Origin: DATBGO01 sp963785765
GTDB lineage: Bacteria; Actinomycetota; Actinomycetes; Streptosporangiales; Streptosporangiaceae
Direction of reading: 5' to 3'
Length of the DNA: 64,000 nucleotides
NCBI GenBank assembly: GCA_963785765.1
Contig: CAWAWM010000008.1
Span: 558,001 to 622,000, forward strand
Below, one piece after another: positions 52,941-61,321 of this stretch (position 1 is the stretch's first letter; each line of letters starts with the position of its first letter). Below the pieces are notes generated by a model. The model saw only the letters and a program-made list of their open reading frames with translations, was not told the origin of the DNA and made no database searches. Position numbers and translations under genes: made by a program.

Positions 52941-53582
52941 GTGGCGGCGACCGCCGGCCGGGCGGCCGAGGATGTCGTCAGCCGGTGGCAGGAGCATGGG
53001 GCGGGTACGGCGCTGCTGGACGAGCTGACCGCCGCGGGCGCGAGCGAATCGCCGGCGGAACCGCCGTTCACCGCGCCGGCCGAGCTGGAGTTCGCGCAGT
53101 CGGCCGCCGACGGCAGCCGTCCGGAACCGGCCGCGCCAGTCAGTGCGGAGGCCCTGGCCAGATCGTCACCCGACCTGGCGGCCCGCACGGCCCGGGCCAT
53201 CAGCGCCTGGCAGGACTACGTCTTGCAGCTCATCCAGGCGGAGAACGTGACCAAGCGGTCAGTGGCCCGGGTCGCCACCTTCGAAGATGAGTCGCTGGCG
53301 CTGGTCCTGACCATCGGCATGCTGGGGTATGGCGCGGGCGACGTGGCCGTGACGGAGGGCACCAGCGCGGTCCCGCAGCGCGTGCTGACGACGCTGTTCG
53401 GCGCCGGGTCGCTGCGTGACCTCGGCGCCAGAGCCCGCCTCGACCTCCATGACCGGATCACGCTGCTCTTCGCCGCGGAAATGCGGCGGTTCACCGACGT
53501 CATCGACGCGGCGGGTCAGCCGGGCCCGGCCGCCGCCGCCGACCTCTACCAGGCCGCCTACACCCTGGAGGCAGCACGATGA
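52941..53582 (+). CDS. Dynamin-like GTPase A, C-terminal part (frameshifted gene)
   Basis: 213 residues, mostly helical: AAEDVVSRWQEHGAGTALLDELT, ARTARAISAWQDYVLQLIQAE, then a short hydrophobic hairpin SLALVLTIGMLGYGAGDVAV and LFGAGSLRDLGARARLDLHDRITLL, typical of the stalk and membrane-touching part of bacterial dynamin-like proteins. The same frame is open further upstream (PERANALKAALRGGVEAL), so it joins the first part after an indel near 52845-52900. Its stop overlaps the start of GTPase B by 4 bases. Confidence 0.8.
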   Translation: MAATAGRAAEDVVSRWQEHGAGTALLDELTAAGASESPAEPPFTAPAELEFAQSAADGSRPEPAAPVSAEALARSSPDLAARTARAISAWQDYVLQLIQAENVTKRSVARVATFEDESLALVLTIGMLGYGAGDVAVTEGTSAVPQRVLTTLFGAGSLRDLGARARLDLHDRITLLFAAEMRRFTDVIDAAGQPGPAAAADLYQAAYTLEAAR

Positions 53583-55378
53583 CCGCCGCCGCCCCGCCGG
53601 GCCGCAGCCTGCCCGCGTCGAGCCGGCCGCGGCGCGGTCCCGGTGGCCCCGGGCCCGGATCCGCGGGCCTGGCCGCCGGACTGGCCGGCAGCGAGTTCGC
53701 TGATCCGGGCCCGCCGGGGACCGGATCCGGTTTGTCGGGCCGCCTGACTGCGCTGGCCCGGCTGATCCAGATCGGCTCGGCCCGCAGCGGCGCTGACGGA
53801 TTCAGCAAGAAGCTCCTGGACAACGCCGAGGAGCTACTGGCCAGGGCCGGGGAGCGGCTGCGGCTGTCGGCGAGCCACACGGTGGTGGCGCTGGCCGGCG
53901 GCACGGGTAGCGGAAAATCCTCGCTCTTCAACCGGCTGGCGGGCGCCGACTTCTCGACCGTGGGGGTCACCAGGCCGATCACCAGGGACGCGCACGCCTG
54001 CGTGTGGGGCGTGGCAGGCGCGGGTCCGCTACTGGAGTGGCTGGGCGTGCCGCGCCGGTACCGGTATGCGCGGGGCAGCGCGCTCAACCGCGGCGAGGAG
54101 GCCCTCACCGGGCTGGTCCTGCTCGACCTGCCTGACCACGACTCAGTCGTGACGGGCACCTCCGGCCAGGCCGACCGGCTGGTCGGGCTGGCTGACCTGA
54201 TGGTGTGGGTGCTCGATCCGCAGAAGTACGCGGATGCAGCCGTGCATCGCAGGTTCCTCGTCCCGCTGGCCGGTCACGCCGAGGTGGTTGCGGTGGTGCT
54301 GAACCAGTGTGACCTGCTGAGCAAGGAGCAGATCGAGGACTGCATCTCCGATCTGCGCAGGCTGCTCGACTCGGAGGGCCTGCACGAGGCCCCGATCCTG
54401 GTCACCTCCGCGGTCACCGGCGCAGGTCTGTCCGAGCTGCGCAAGCTGCTGACTGAAACCGTCTCGCAACGCACCGCGGCCACCGCCCGCCTCTCGGCCG
54501 ACGTGGACGGCGTGGTCGCGAAGTTCGCGCCCTACGCCGATGTGGACGCCGGGCGGTCGGCCCAGCTGGACTGGCCAGATTCCGATAGCGGCGTGATCCC
54601 GGCCGCCGCCGTGACCGACCTGGCTGACGCGTTCTCCCGGGCCGCTGGGGTGTCGGCGGTGGGCGATTCGCTGGAGAGCGCCCGCGAACTGCGGGCGATC
54701 GATTTCGTCGGCTGGCCGGTCGCCTGGCTGGTGGACAGGCTGACGGGCCGGGATCCGGTGCGAAAGGTGCGGCTGGGCAAGCTCTGGGACGAGCTGAGGA
54801 CGATAACGGCCGGGCCCTCAGGGGCGCAGCAGGCGGAGATCGACAACGCCCTGACCAGGCTGGCCGACCGGATCGGGCCGCCGTTGCCGAAACCATGGTC
54901 GAGGTCGGTCAGGACCGCGGTGCGATCGCGGGCCGAGGAGATCCCGGCCGCGCTCGGCGCCGCGATCGGTGAGTCTTTGCCGACCGAGGACAAGATCGCA
55001 CCATGGTGGCGGCTGATCGGTGCCACGCAGGGCCTGCTGCTGGGCGCCGTGATCGTGGGACTGGCCTGGATCGCGGCGATCGTGGCGTTCGGGGTCTTCA
55101 AGGCGGGCAGTGCGCCGCGGCTGTTCGGGGATGTCGCGCTCATCCCGTGGATCTGCGTCATGCTCGCCGCGTTCCTGTTCCTCGGCTGGCTGACGGCCTC
55201 AGGATGCATGAATCTCGTGCGCACCGCGGCGCGGCATGAGCACGAGCAGGTCGAGGGCGAGATGCGGGCCCGGATCGCCACGGTGGCCCGCGAGATGGCG
55301 ATCGTGCCGGCCGAGCAGGAGCTGTCCGAATACCGTCGCTTCCGGGAGGAACTCGCCGTGGCGGCCGGCCAGGCCTGA
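53579..55378 (+). CDS. Dynamin/YfjP-like membrane GTPase B
   Basis: 599 residues. P-loop ALAGGTGSGKSSLFNRLAG at about 105-123, switch I in VGVTRPITRDAHA, G3 in LLDLPDHDSV, G4 in VVLNQCDLLS and G5 in LVTSAVTGAG: a complete TrmE-Era-type GTPase. The C-terminal third has two membrane helices (LLLGAVIVGLAWIAAIVAFG and IPWICVMLAAFLFLGWL). Start overlaps the end of GTPase A, so they are made together and probably form a heteromeric membrane complex, comparable to the DynA/DynB pair of Streptomyces sporulation septa; that parallel is inference. Confidence 0.9.
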   Translation: MTAAAPPGRSLPASSRPRRGPGGPGPGSAGLAAGLAGSEFADPGPPGTGSGLSGRLTALARLIQIGSARSGADGFSKKLLDNAEELLARAGERLRLSASHTVVALAGGTGSGKSSLFNRLAGADFSTVGVTRPITRDAHACVWGVAGAGPLLEWLGVPRRYRYARGSALNRGEEALTGLVLLDLPDHDSVVTGTSGQADRLVGLADLMVWVLDPQKYADAAVHRRFLVPLAGHAEVVAVVLNQCDLLSKEQIEDCISDLRRLLDSEGLHEAPILVTSAVTGAGLSELRKLLTETVSQRTAATARLSADVDGVVAKFAPYADVDAGRSAQLDWPDSDSGVIPAAAVTDLADAFSRAAGVSAVGDSLESARELRAIDFVGWPVAWLVDRLTGRDPVRKVRLGKLWDELRTITAGPSGAQQAEIDNALTRLADRIGPPLPKPWSRSVRTAVRSRAEEIPAALGAAIGESLPTEDKIAPWWRLIGATQGLLLGAVIVGLAWIAAIVAFGVFKAGSAPRLFGDVALIPWICVMLAAFLFLGWLTASGCMNLVRTAARHEHEQVEGEMRARIATVAREMAIVPAEQELSEYRRFREELAVAAGQA

Positions 55379-55386
55379 GTGACCAA

Positions 55387-55419
55387 CCGGGCCTGGGTGA
55401 TTTAACTGGCCAGGCCCGG
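55387..55419 (+). terminator. Inverted repeat after the dynamin operon
   Basis: CCGGGCCTGG (55387-55396) and CCAGGCCCGG (55410-55419) form a perfect 10-base stem with a 13-base loop, 9 bases after the GTPase B stop. No T-run follows; related GGCCxGGGTGATTAAC-like segments repeat up to about 55450. Confidence 0.5.
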
Positions 55420-55500
55420 GTGATTAACCGGCCCGTCCTGAGCGATTAACAGCGCCGCGCAGGTGTTGTAATGTTGTAATCCAGATTTCTGGAGGGCGAC

Positions 55501-56442
55501 ATGACAGCTGACCTGCCGCTGGACGCGTACTCCCGGGTCGTCACCGAAGTCGCCGCCGAGCTCACCCCGAAGGTGGCCAGCCTGCGGGTGCCGCGCGATG
55601 GCGGCCGGGGCGGCGAAAGCCTCGGCTCGGCGGTCGTCTACACCGGTGACGGGTTCCTGCTGACCAACGCACACGTGGTCGGGCGGGCTCAGAGCGGGAC
55701 GGCGCTGTTCTCCGACGGCACGGCCGCCTCGTTCGCCGTGGTCGGTGCCGACCCGCTCTCCGACCTGGCTGTGGTGCGGGCGAACGGGCCGACCCCGCCC
55801 CCGGCCGAACTGGGTGAGGCCGATCGGCTTATCGTCGGCCAGCTCGTGGTGGCGGTGGGCAGCCCGCTCGGCCTGGCGGGCTCGGTGACCGCCGGGGTGG
55901 TCAGCGCGCTCGGCCGGTCGCTGCCGACCCGCAGCGCCGGGGCAGCCCGGCTGGTCGAAGATGTGATCCAGACCGATGCCGCGCTCAATCCGGGTAACTC
56001 GGGGGGCGCACTGGCCGATTCGCGGTCCCGGGTAGTCGGCATCAACACCGCGGTGGCCGGGATCGGGCTCGGCCTCGCGGTCCCGGTGAACGCGACCAGC
56101 AGGCGGATCATCTCCGCGCTCATGCAGGACGGCCGGGTCCGCCGGGCCTACCTAGGGCTGGTCAGCGTGCCCGCGCCACTCCCAGCGCAATGGCGTGAGC
56201 GCTTCGGGCGGCCGAGCGGCCTGCGGGTGGCCGAGGTGGTACCTGACGGCCCGGCGGCCCGGGCCGGGCTGCGGGCGGGCGACCTGCTGCTCAGCGCGGC
56301 CGGCCATCCGGTCGGAAAGGCGCAGGACCTGCAGCGGCTGATGTTCGGCGAGGCGATAGGCCGGCCGCTGGCTATTACTGTGATGCGTAACGGGGCGCTG
56401 GTTGATGTGATCGCCGAGCCGTCCGAGCTCGTGGCCGCCTGA
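55501..56442 (+). CDS. HtrA-like S1C serine protease with PDZ domain
   Basis: 313 residues, ATG behind TGGAGGG. Trypsin-like core with catalytic triad H58 (LLTNAHVVG), D88 (DPLSDLAVV) and S167 (NPGNSGGAL), then a PDZ domain from about 220 (LRVAEVVPDGPAARAGLRAGDLLL). Unlike typical HtrA/DegP there is no signal peptide or membrane anchor, and the N-terminus begins straight with VVTEVAAELTPKVASL, so it appears cytoplasmic. It follows the dynamin GTPases but is separated by a hairpin. Confidence 0.92.
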   Translation: MTADLPLDAYSRVVTEVAAELTPKVASLRVPRDGGRGGESLGSAVVYTGDGFLLTNAHVVGRAQSGTALFSDGTAASFAVVGADPLSDLAVVRANGPTPPPAELGEADRLIVGQLVVAVGSPLGLAGSVTAGVVSALGRSLPTRSAGAARLVEDVIQTDAALNPGNSGGALADSRSRVVGINTAVAGIGLGLAVPVNATSRRIISALMQDGRVRRAYLGLVSVPAPLPAQWRERFGRPSGLRVAEVVPDGPAARAGLRAGDLLLSAAGHPVGKAQDLQRLMFGEAIGRPLAITVMRNGALVDVIAEPSELVAA

Positions 56443-56486
56443 CCGCGGCGCGCAGGCCGTAGCGTGCAGGCCGCCACGCGCAGACC

Positions 56487-56562
56487 ACAGCACGCAGGCC
56501 ACAGCACGCAGGCCACACAGCACGCAGGCCACACAGCACGCAGGCCACACAGCACGCAGGCC
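56487..56562. repeat. 14/16-base tandem repeat after the protease gene
   Basis: Five copies of the core ACAGCACGCAGGCC at 56487, 56501, 56517, 56533 and 56549; the last three are spaced by an extra AC. Diverged copies extend back to about 56449, directly after the protease stop. Confidence 0.93.
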
Positions 56563-56635
56563 GCCGGGCGGCCCTGGCCGCCAGCTACGGCGCCGCTTTA
56601 GGGTGGCTCCTGAGCCGATGCCCGCAGGGGAGCTG

Positions 56636-57409
56636 ATGGCGACGAGCGAACGGGTCCCGGGCCGGTATGACCGGCTCGGCGTGGGATATCTGCAGACCCG
56701 GCGGGAGGACCCGCGGCTCGTGGCCCGCATCCATGCCGGGCTCGGCAATGCCCGCTCGGTCGTGAACGTCGGAGCTGGTCCCGGGGCATACGAACCGCGC
56801 GGCCTGGCCGTCGTCGCCGTGGAGCCCTCAGCCGTGATGATAGCCCAGCGTCCGGCCGGTGCCGCACCGGCAGTCCGGGCCGCAGCCGAGGCCTTGCCGT
56901 TCGGCCAGCAGCAGTTCGACGCGGCGATGGCGCTGTGGACCATCCATCACTGGGCCGACCCCGGCCAGGGGATCGCGCAGCTGCGGCGGGTCGCCCGCAG
57001 CGCCGTGATCGTGGCCGCCTCCGAACGGCTCAACCAGCTCTGGCTGACCCGCGATTACTTCCCGGCCATGACCCGGGCACGGCGGCCCGAGATCCAGCCC
57101 AACCGCATAGCCGCCCTGCTCGGCGGCAACGTCCGCATCGAGCCGTTTCCGGTTCCGCGCGATTGCCTGGACGGCTTCGCCGAGGCGTTCTGGGCACGCC
57201 CCGAGGCCTACCTCGACTCGCGCATACGCGCGGGAATGTCAGCCTTCAGGCTCCTCGATGACGCGGAGATCTCGCTCGGCCTACAGCAGCTTCAGGCGGA
57301 CCTCCGATCCGGGGCCTGGGAGGCCCGCCACGGGAACCTCAGGCAACTCGGAGAATTCGACTGCGGACTCCGGCTGATCATCGCCACGGGCATCGATGCC
57401 CCGACCTGA
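56636..57409 (+). CDS. Class I SAM-dependent methyltransferase
   Basis: 257 residues from the ATG at 56636 (GGGGAG four bases upstream). SAM-binding motif I is SVVNVGAGPGAYEPRGL, followed by VVAVEPSAVMIAQRP, then the post-II block ALPFGQQQFDAAMALWTIHHW, the pattern of UbiE/Methyltransf_11 proteins. The C-terminal part (ALLGGNVRIEPFPVPRDCLDGF) resembles small-molecule methyltransferases of streptomycete relatives. Substrate unknown; flanked on both sides by tandem repeats. Confidence 0.9.
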   Translation: MATSERVPGRYDRLGVGYLQTRREDPRLVARIHAGLGNARSVVNVGAGPGAYEPRGLAVVAVEPSAVMIAQRPAGAAPAVRAAAEALPFGQQQFDAAMALWTIHHWADPGQGIAQLRRVARSAVIVAASERLNQLWLTRDYFPAMTRARRPEIQPNRIAALLGGNVRIEPFPVPRDCLDGFAEAFWARPEAYLDSRIRAGMSAFRLLDDAEISLGLQQLQADLRSGAWEARHGNLRQLGEFDCGLRLIIATGIDAPT

Positions 57410-57456
57410 CCGGGTACGCGCCTGCGATAGGACGCGTCAGGCATCGGGGCGGGCTT

Positions 57457-57541
57457 GTGCCGCCCATGACGTGCTGCGGTGCCGCCCATGACGTGCTGCG
57501 GTGCCGCCCATCACGTGCTGCGGTGCCGCCATGAAGTGCCG
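57457..57541. repeat. 22-base tandem repeat, three full copies plus a shortened one
   Basis: Units begin GTGCCGCCCATGACG at 57457, 57479 and 57501 (third with one change), and a 19-base variant at 57523. They occupy part of the 381-base gap between the methyltransferase and ssb genes; no gene is seen in that gap. Confidence 0.93.
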
Positions 57542-57790
57542 GTGCCGCCACCTGAACTGACGCCAGGCGGGTGCCGGGCGGGCCGGATCTTTGCACACCG
57601 CGCTCCCGCCTGGCCCTGGTCGTCCACAGGACCGGTCCGGACCGCCGGCGGTCCACAGGCGGCGCGGCCAGGGTCCCGCTCATGCTGCCCGGCGGGGATC
57701 GTGGAGCGCAGCCGGGCGGCGCTGCGCCGCCGGAGCGGCAGCCCTGGCGCGAGCCGCGCGCCGGTGCCGCGGAACCCCAGGAGGGTCGCG

Positions 57791-58369
57791 ATGATGAACG
57801 AGGCGCACATCAGCCTGACCGGCCACGTGGCCAGCGAGCCGAGGATCAAGACGATTCGCGAAGGACTGCAGAATCTGTCAATGCGGGTGGCGTGGACACC
57901 GCGGTGGCTTGACCGGGCCACCGGAGAATGGGCGGACGGGAGCACCTCCTACGTCACGGTGAGCTGCTGGCGCAAGCTGGCCGACAACGCGGCCGTCTGC
58001 CTGCGCAAGGGCGACCCAGTGGTGGTCAAGGGCCGACTATCGGTCCGGTCCTACGACGACAAGCAGGGCGTGCCCAGGATTCAGGTCGATGTCGAGGCAA
58101 GCTCGATCGGGCACGACCTGTGCCGTGGCGTGGCGCTGTTCCAGCGCACCAGGCCGGCTACCGGCAAGACGGCGGCGGAATACGCCGCCGATCTGGCCGC
58201 CGGCGGCAGCAGCTTCGACGCTTCCGGGGGCGGGGACGAGGACGCGGCGCTGGCCGCCATCGGCGGCCCTGCGCCGGGCGGCGACGGGGCCGCGGACCGC
58301 GACATGTTCGACGCCGACGCGATCGCGGCGCTGGCCGGCGAGGCCGCCGGCGCGGCCGCGCCGTTCTGA
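57791..58369 (+). CDS. ssb: Single-stranded DNA-binding protein
   Basis: 192 residues from the ATG at 57791, behind AGGAGGGTCGCG; the frame is open further upstream but unconserved. The OB fold fills residues 1-115: ISLTGHVASEPRIKTIREGL, WVTVSCWR-type strand seen as STSYVTVSCWRKLADNAA, LRKGDPVVVKGRLSVRSYDD and QVDVEASSIGHDL. The C-terminal half is acidic and Gly/Ala-rich and ends AAAPF rather than the classical DDDIPF tip, so protein partners may be bound weakly. Binds ssDNA in replication, repair or natural uptake; the variable tail suggests a secondary SSB. Confidence 0.9.
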   Translation: MMNEAHISLTGHVASEPRIKTIREGLQNLSMRVAWTPRWLDRATGEWADGSTSYVTVSCWRKLADNAAVCLRKGDPVVVKGRLSVRSYDDKQGVPRIQVDVEASSIGHDLCRGVALFQRTRPATGKTAAEYAADLAAGGSSFDASGGGDEDAALAAIGGPAPGGDGAADRDMFDADAIAALAGEAAGAAAPF

Positions 58370-58419
58370 CCGGCCAGCGGGCCGCTGGCGCCCCGGGCCC
58401 GGCCGGCCGCGCTCACTGG

Positions 58420-59055
58420 TCAATGCTGATCCGGCACCAGGAGCGGGACACCGGAGCCGGCGGGCCGGGCATCAGCAGGCGGGTCGCCGTCGCGCCGCAC
58501 GGTACCCAGGTCCGGCGGCAGGATCCGGTCGAGCAGCCACGCCGCCGTCGCCATCAGCATGAGCCCATCCAGGTAGTGGCAGGCCATGGCGCCCAGGTAG
58601 GTCGGACCGCCCCAGGCGTTGACGGTGAAATTGGGGTCCAGGCCGCCGATGACCTGCTCGCCGGCGCGGGCGAAGATGTACAGGAACAGGGCAGCGGGCG
58701 GCAGTGCCAGCAAGCCGCGGCCGAGACCGGACGTGCTGCGGATGGCGCTGATGGTCCGGGCGACCCGCCGGGCGGCCGGCTTTCCCAGTGGCGCGAGGAG
58801 CCACAGCCGGCCGGCGTGCCGGCCGTACCTGCGGCGGTGCCGCCACCGGCCGTAAACCAGTGCCGCGCAGGCCAGGACGGCCACGGCTAGCTGCTGCAAC
58901 CAGGCCGACGAGCCGGGAACGTACCGGTGCAGAATCGCGGAGCGGTCGAGGTAGGAGAACAGGCCCGCGATCACTCCGAGGACGAAGAGCGCGGCGCCGA
59001 GCGTGACGAGGGGCATGGACAGCTGCCGGACTGTGCGGCGAATCTTGATGGTCAT
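58420..59055 (-). CDS. Membrane protein of unknown function
   Basis: 211 residues from the ATG at 59055 (GGAGTC upstream). Four likely helices: LVTLGAALFVLGVIAGLFSY, WLQQLAVAVLACAALVYG, LLALPPAALFLYIFARAGEQ and YLGAMACHYLDGLMLMATAA. A basic loop (RWRHRRRYGRHAGR) lies between helices 2 and 3, and the tail is disordered. No family recognised. It is divergent from the histidine kinase at 59186 and could be regulated by it, being only 130 bases away. Confidence 0.7.
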   Translation of the reverse strand: MTIKIRRTVRQLSMPLVTLGAALFVLGVIAGLFSYLDRSAILHRYVPGSSAWLQQLAVAVLACAALVYGRWRHRRRYGRHAGRLWLLAPLGKPAARRVARTISAIRSTSGLGRGLLALPPAALFLYIFARAGEQVIGGLDPNFTVNAWGGPTYLGAMACHYLDGLMLMATAAWLLDRILPPDLGTVRRDGDPPADARPAGSGVPLLVPDQH

Positions 59056-59185
59056 GACTCCAAGCTCGCCAGGCCCGCCCCGCGTCGTCGGGCCAGCGTC
59101 TCGACCTGGAGTCATCCCCAGGCAGGCGTTCGCGACCAAGTCAGTCCCGGGGATGAGGAGTGATTCGGCCGGGAGGCTGACCTCA

Positions 59186-60496
59186 GTGCGCAGGGCGCCG
59201 GGTTACGGTCGGAGGGTGGCGATCACGCGGCAGGCCGGGGCGGCGGCCGAGCCTGCCCGGCCGCCACGCGAGCTGGCCGCGCCGCCCTGGTTTGCGAGAC
59301 TGTCGGCCCGGCTCGCCGCGCGGCCGAGCAACCGGGCTGTTCCCGATGCCTTCGATTACGCGGTCGCAGCAGGCTGCTTTGCCGGTTTCACGCTGCCCCT
59401 CCTGCTAAGCGCGGTTTCCCGGATCGGCCCGCCGCTGGCGGTGGCCGGCTTCGGTGTCCTGGCCGCCGCGCCCCTGATCGTCCGCCGCCGGTGGCCGCTC
59501 CCGGCGCTCATCGCCATCACCGCCATCATGGTCGCCGCGACCTGCGCCGGCGTGCGGTTCACGCCGTTCGTCAGCAACGCCGGACCTAATTTCGCGATCG
59601 CCGTCTTCACCGTGGCTGACCGGTGCCCACGCCGGTCATCGCTGACCGCGGCGATCACAGCGAGCCTGGCCACCTGGGCGGTGCTCCCGCTCGGCATCCT
59701 CCTGCATCCGGGCCAGGACCAGGATGCTGTGCAGGCGCTGGCGGCGATCCCGGCCTGGGTGGCCGGCGACATCACGCGGGTCCGCCGTCAGTACCGGCAG
59801 CGTCTTGATCTTGAGGTTCGCAGCCGCGCTGCGGAACGGGAGGGACGCGTCCGGGCCGAGGAGCGCCTGCGATTGTCGAGGGATGTCCACGATGTGCTGT
59901 CGCACAGCCTGAGCGTGATCGCCGTGCGGTCAGGCGTGGCGCGGCTGCTGCTCGACGAGCGACCTGGGGAAGCCCGGGTCGCGCTCGCCACCATCGAGAC
60001 AGCCAGCCGCTCCGCCCTCGATGACCTGCGGCAGCTGCTGCGGCGGATCAGAGACCCAGGGGCCGGCGAGGAGACCGCGCTGCCGACGCTCAGCGATCTT
60101 CCCGCGCTCGTCGCCCGGCTCCAGGAGGCCGGGCTGGACCTCAGCTACCAGTGCGCGGGGGAGCCGCGCACGTACAGCACGGCGGTCGAGCTCTCGGCGT
60201 ACCGCATTGCGCAGGAGGCGCTGACCAACGTGGTGAAGCACGCCCCTGGAGCCCGTGCCTCGGTCGCGGTCACGCACGGCCAGGCCGAGCTGACCATCGC
60301 GGTCACCAATGACGCGGCGAGGCCGCAGCCGCAGCTACGGCCGCTCTCGGCGGCCGGCGCCGCCGCGCCTGGCCTCGGAATCATCGGCATGCGGGAACGG
60401 GCGGCCATGCTCGACGGCCAGTTCACGGCCGGAACCCGGCCGGAAGGCGGCTTCGCCGTCGTGGCCAGGCTGCCGGTCAAGGATCTCCGCCAGTGA
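59186..60496 (+). CDS. Sensor histidine kinase (NarL-type)
   Basis: 436 residues from the GTG at 59186, chosen for GGGAGG nine bases upstream. Five membrane helices lie at about 60-200 (YAVAAGCFAGFTLPLLLSAV, LIAITAIMVAATCAGV and others), followed by a basic helix and the phosphoacceptor motif LSRDVHDVLSHSLSVIAV. The HATPase domain shows AYRIAQEALTNVVKHAPGA and GLGIIGMRERAAMLDG. It overlaps the regulator gene by 4 bases (GTGA). Typical of actinobacterial pairs that govern adjacent membrane proteins or transporters; the leftward membrane protein is the nearest candidate. Confidence 0.93.
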   Translation: MRRAPGYGRRVAITRQAGAAAEPARPPRELAAPPWFARLSARLAARPSNRAVPDAFDYAVAAGCFAGFTLPLLLSAVSRIGPPLAVAGFGVLAAAPLIVRRRWPLPALIAITAIMVAATCAGVRFTPFVSNAGPNFAIAVFTVADRCPRRSSLTAAITASLATWAVLPLGILLHPGQDQDAVQALAAIPAWVAGDITRVRRQYRQRLDLEVRSRAAEREGRVRAEERLRLSRDVHDVLSHSLSVIAVRSGVARLLLDERPGEARVALATIETASRSALDDLRQLLRRIRDPGAGEETALPTLSDLPALVARLQEAGLDLSYQCAGEPRTYSTAVELSAYRIAQEALTNVVKHAPGARASVAVTHGQAELTIAVTNDAARPQPQLRPLSAAGAAAPGLGIIGMRERAAMLDGQFTAGTRPEGGFAVVARLPVKDLRQ

Positions 60497-61263
60497 CCGT
60501 CCAGCCCGGGGCCGACCACCCGGCTGGCCAGGGCCGCGGCCCGGATGAGCACGAGCGCAGCCCGGCCGGCCACCGCGACGACGAGATCCGGGTCCTGATC
60601 GCCGACGACGAGGCGCTGGTGCGGGCTGGCTTCAGGATCCTGGTCGAGTCGGCACCCGATCTTCGCGTCGTCGGCGAGGCCCGGGATGGCGTCCAGGCCG
60701 TTCGTCAGGCCACGGCGCTGCGGCCCGACGTGGTGCTGATGGACATCCGGATGCCGGTCATGCACGGCCTGGAAGCCACCAACGTCATCCTGGACGGCGG
60801 CCAGGTCCCGCTGCCCCGGATCCTCATCGTGACCACCTTCGATGACGACGAGAACGTCTTCGAGGCCTTGCGCAGCGGCGCCAGCGGATTCATCCTCAAG
60901 GACACGCCGCCGGAACGGCTGCTCGACGCGATCAGGATCATCGCGGCCGGCGATGCGCTGCTGACGCCGAGCGTCACCCGGCGGCTGATCAGCGAGTTCG
61001 CACGCCGGCCCCGGGACGTGCCGTCGGCGGACGAGGCGCTGGCGCTGCTCACTGCCCGCGAGCGGCAGGTCCTCGAGCTGGTCGCGGCGGGCTGGTCGAA
61101 CGCTGAGATCGCGGCCAGCCTGCAGCTATCCGTCGCGACGGTGAAGACTCATGTCAGCCGCCTGCTGGCCAAGCTGAACGGCCGGGACCGGGCCCAGCTG
61201 GTCGTGATCGCCTACGAGACTGGCCTCACCTCTCCCGGCCAGCGCCAAGCCGGGCCCTCCTAG
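60493..61263 (+). CDS. LuxR/NarL-family response regulator
   Basis: 256 residues, GTG start overlapping the kinase stop. A 30-residue Gly/His/Arg-rich leader (absent in most homologues) precedes the receiver domain IRVLIADDEALVRAGFRILV; the phosphoacceptor aspartate is in DVVLMDIRMPVMHGLEA. The helix-turn-helix region is LTARERQVLELVAAGWSNAEI and LQLSVATVKTHVSRLLAKL. A true start at an internal codon is possible given the odd leader. Cognate partner of the preceding kinase. Confidence 0.94.
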   Translation: MTVQPGADHPAGQGRGPDEHERSPAGHRDDEIRVLIADDEALVRAGFRILVESAPDLRVVGEARDGVQAVRQATALRPDVVLMDIRMPVMHGLEATNVILDGGQVPLPRILIVTTFDDDENVFEALRSGASGFILKDTPPERLLDAIRIIAAGDALLTPSVTRRLISEFARRPRDVPSADEALALLTARERQVLELVAAGWSNAEIAASLQLSVATVKTHVSRLLAKLNGRDRAQLVVIAYETGLTSPGQRQAGPS

Positions 61264-61321
61264 CGCTCGGCCTCCTATACCCTGTTGCCGCCTGAGACCC
61301 CTGCCGCGAGGAACGCTGCCG

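Noticed and set aside
56487..56562. CRISPR-like repeat after the protease gene
   Set aside because: Units are contiguous with at most two extra bases; no spacers and no cas genes.
57457..57541. CRISPR-like array of 22-base units
   Set aside because: The units are directly adjacent with no spacers, so it is a tandem repeat, not CRISPR.
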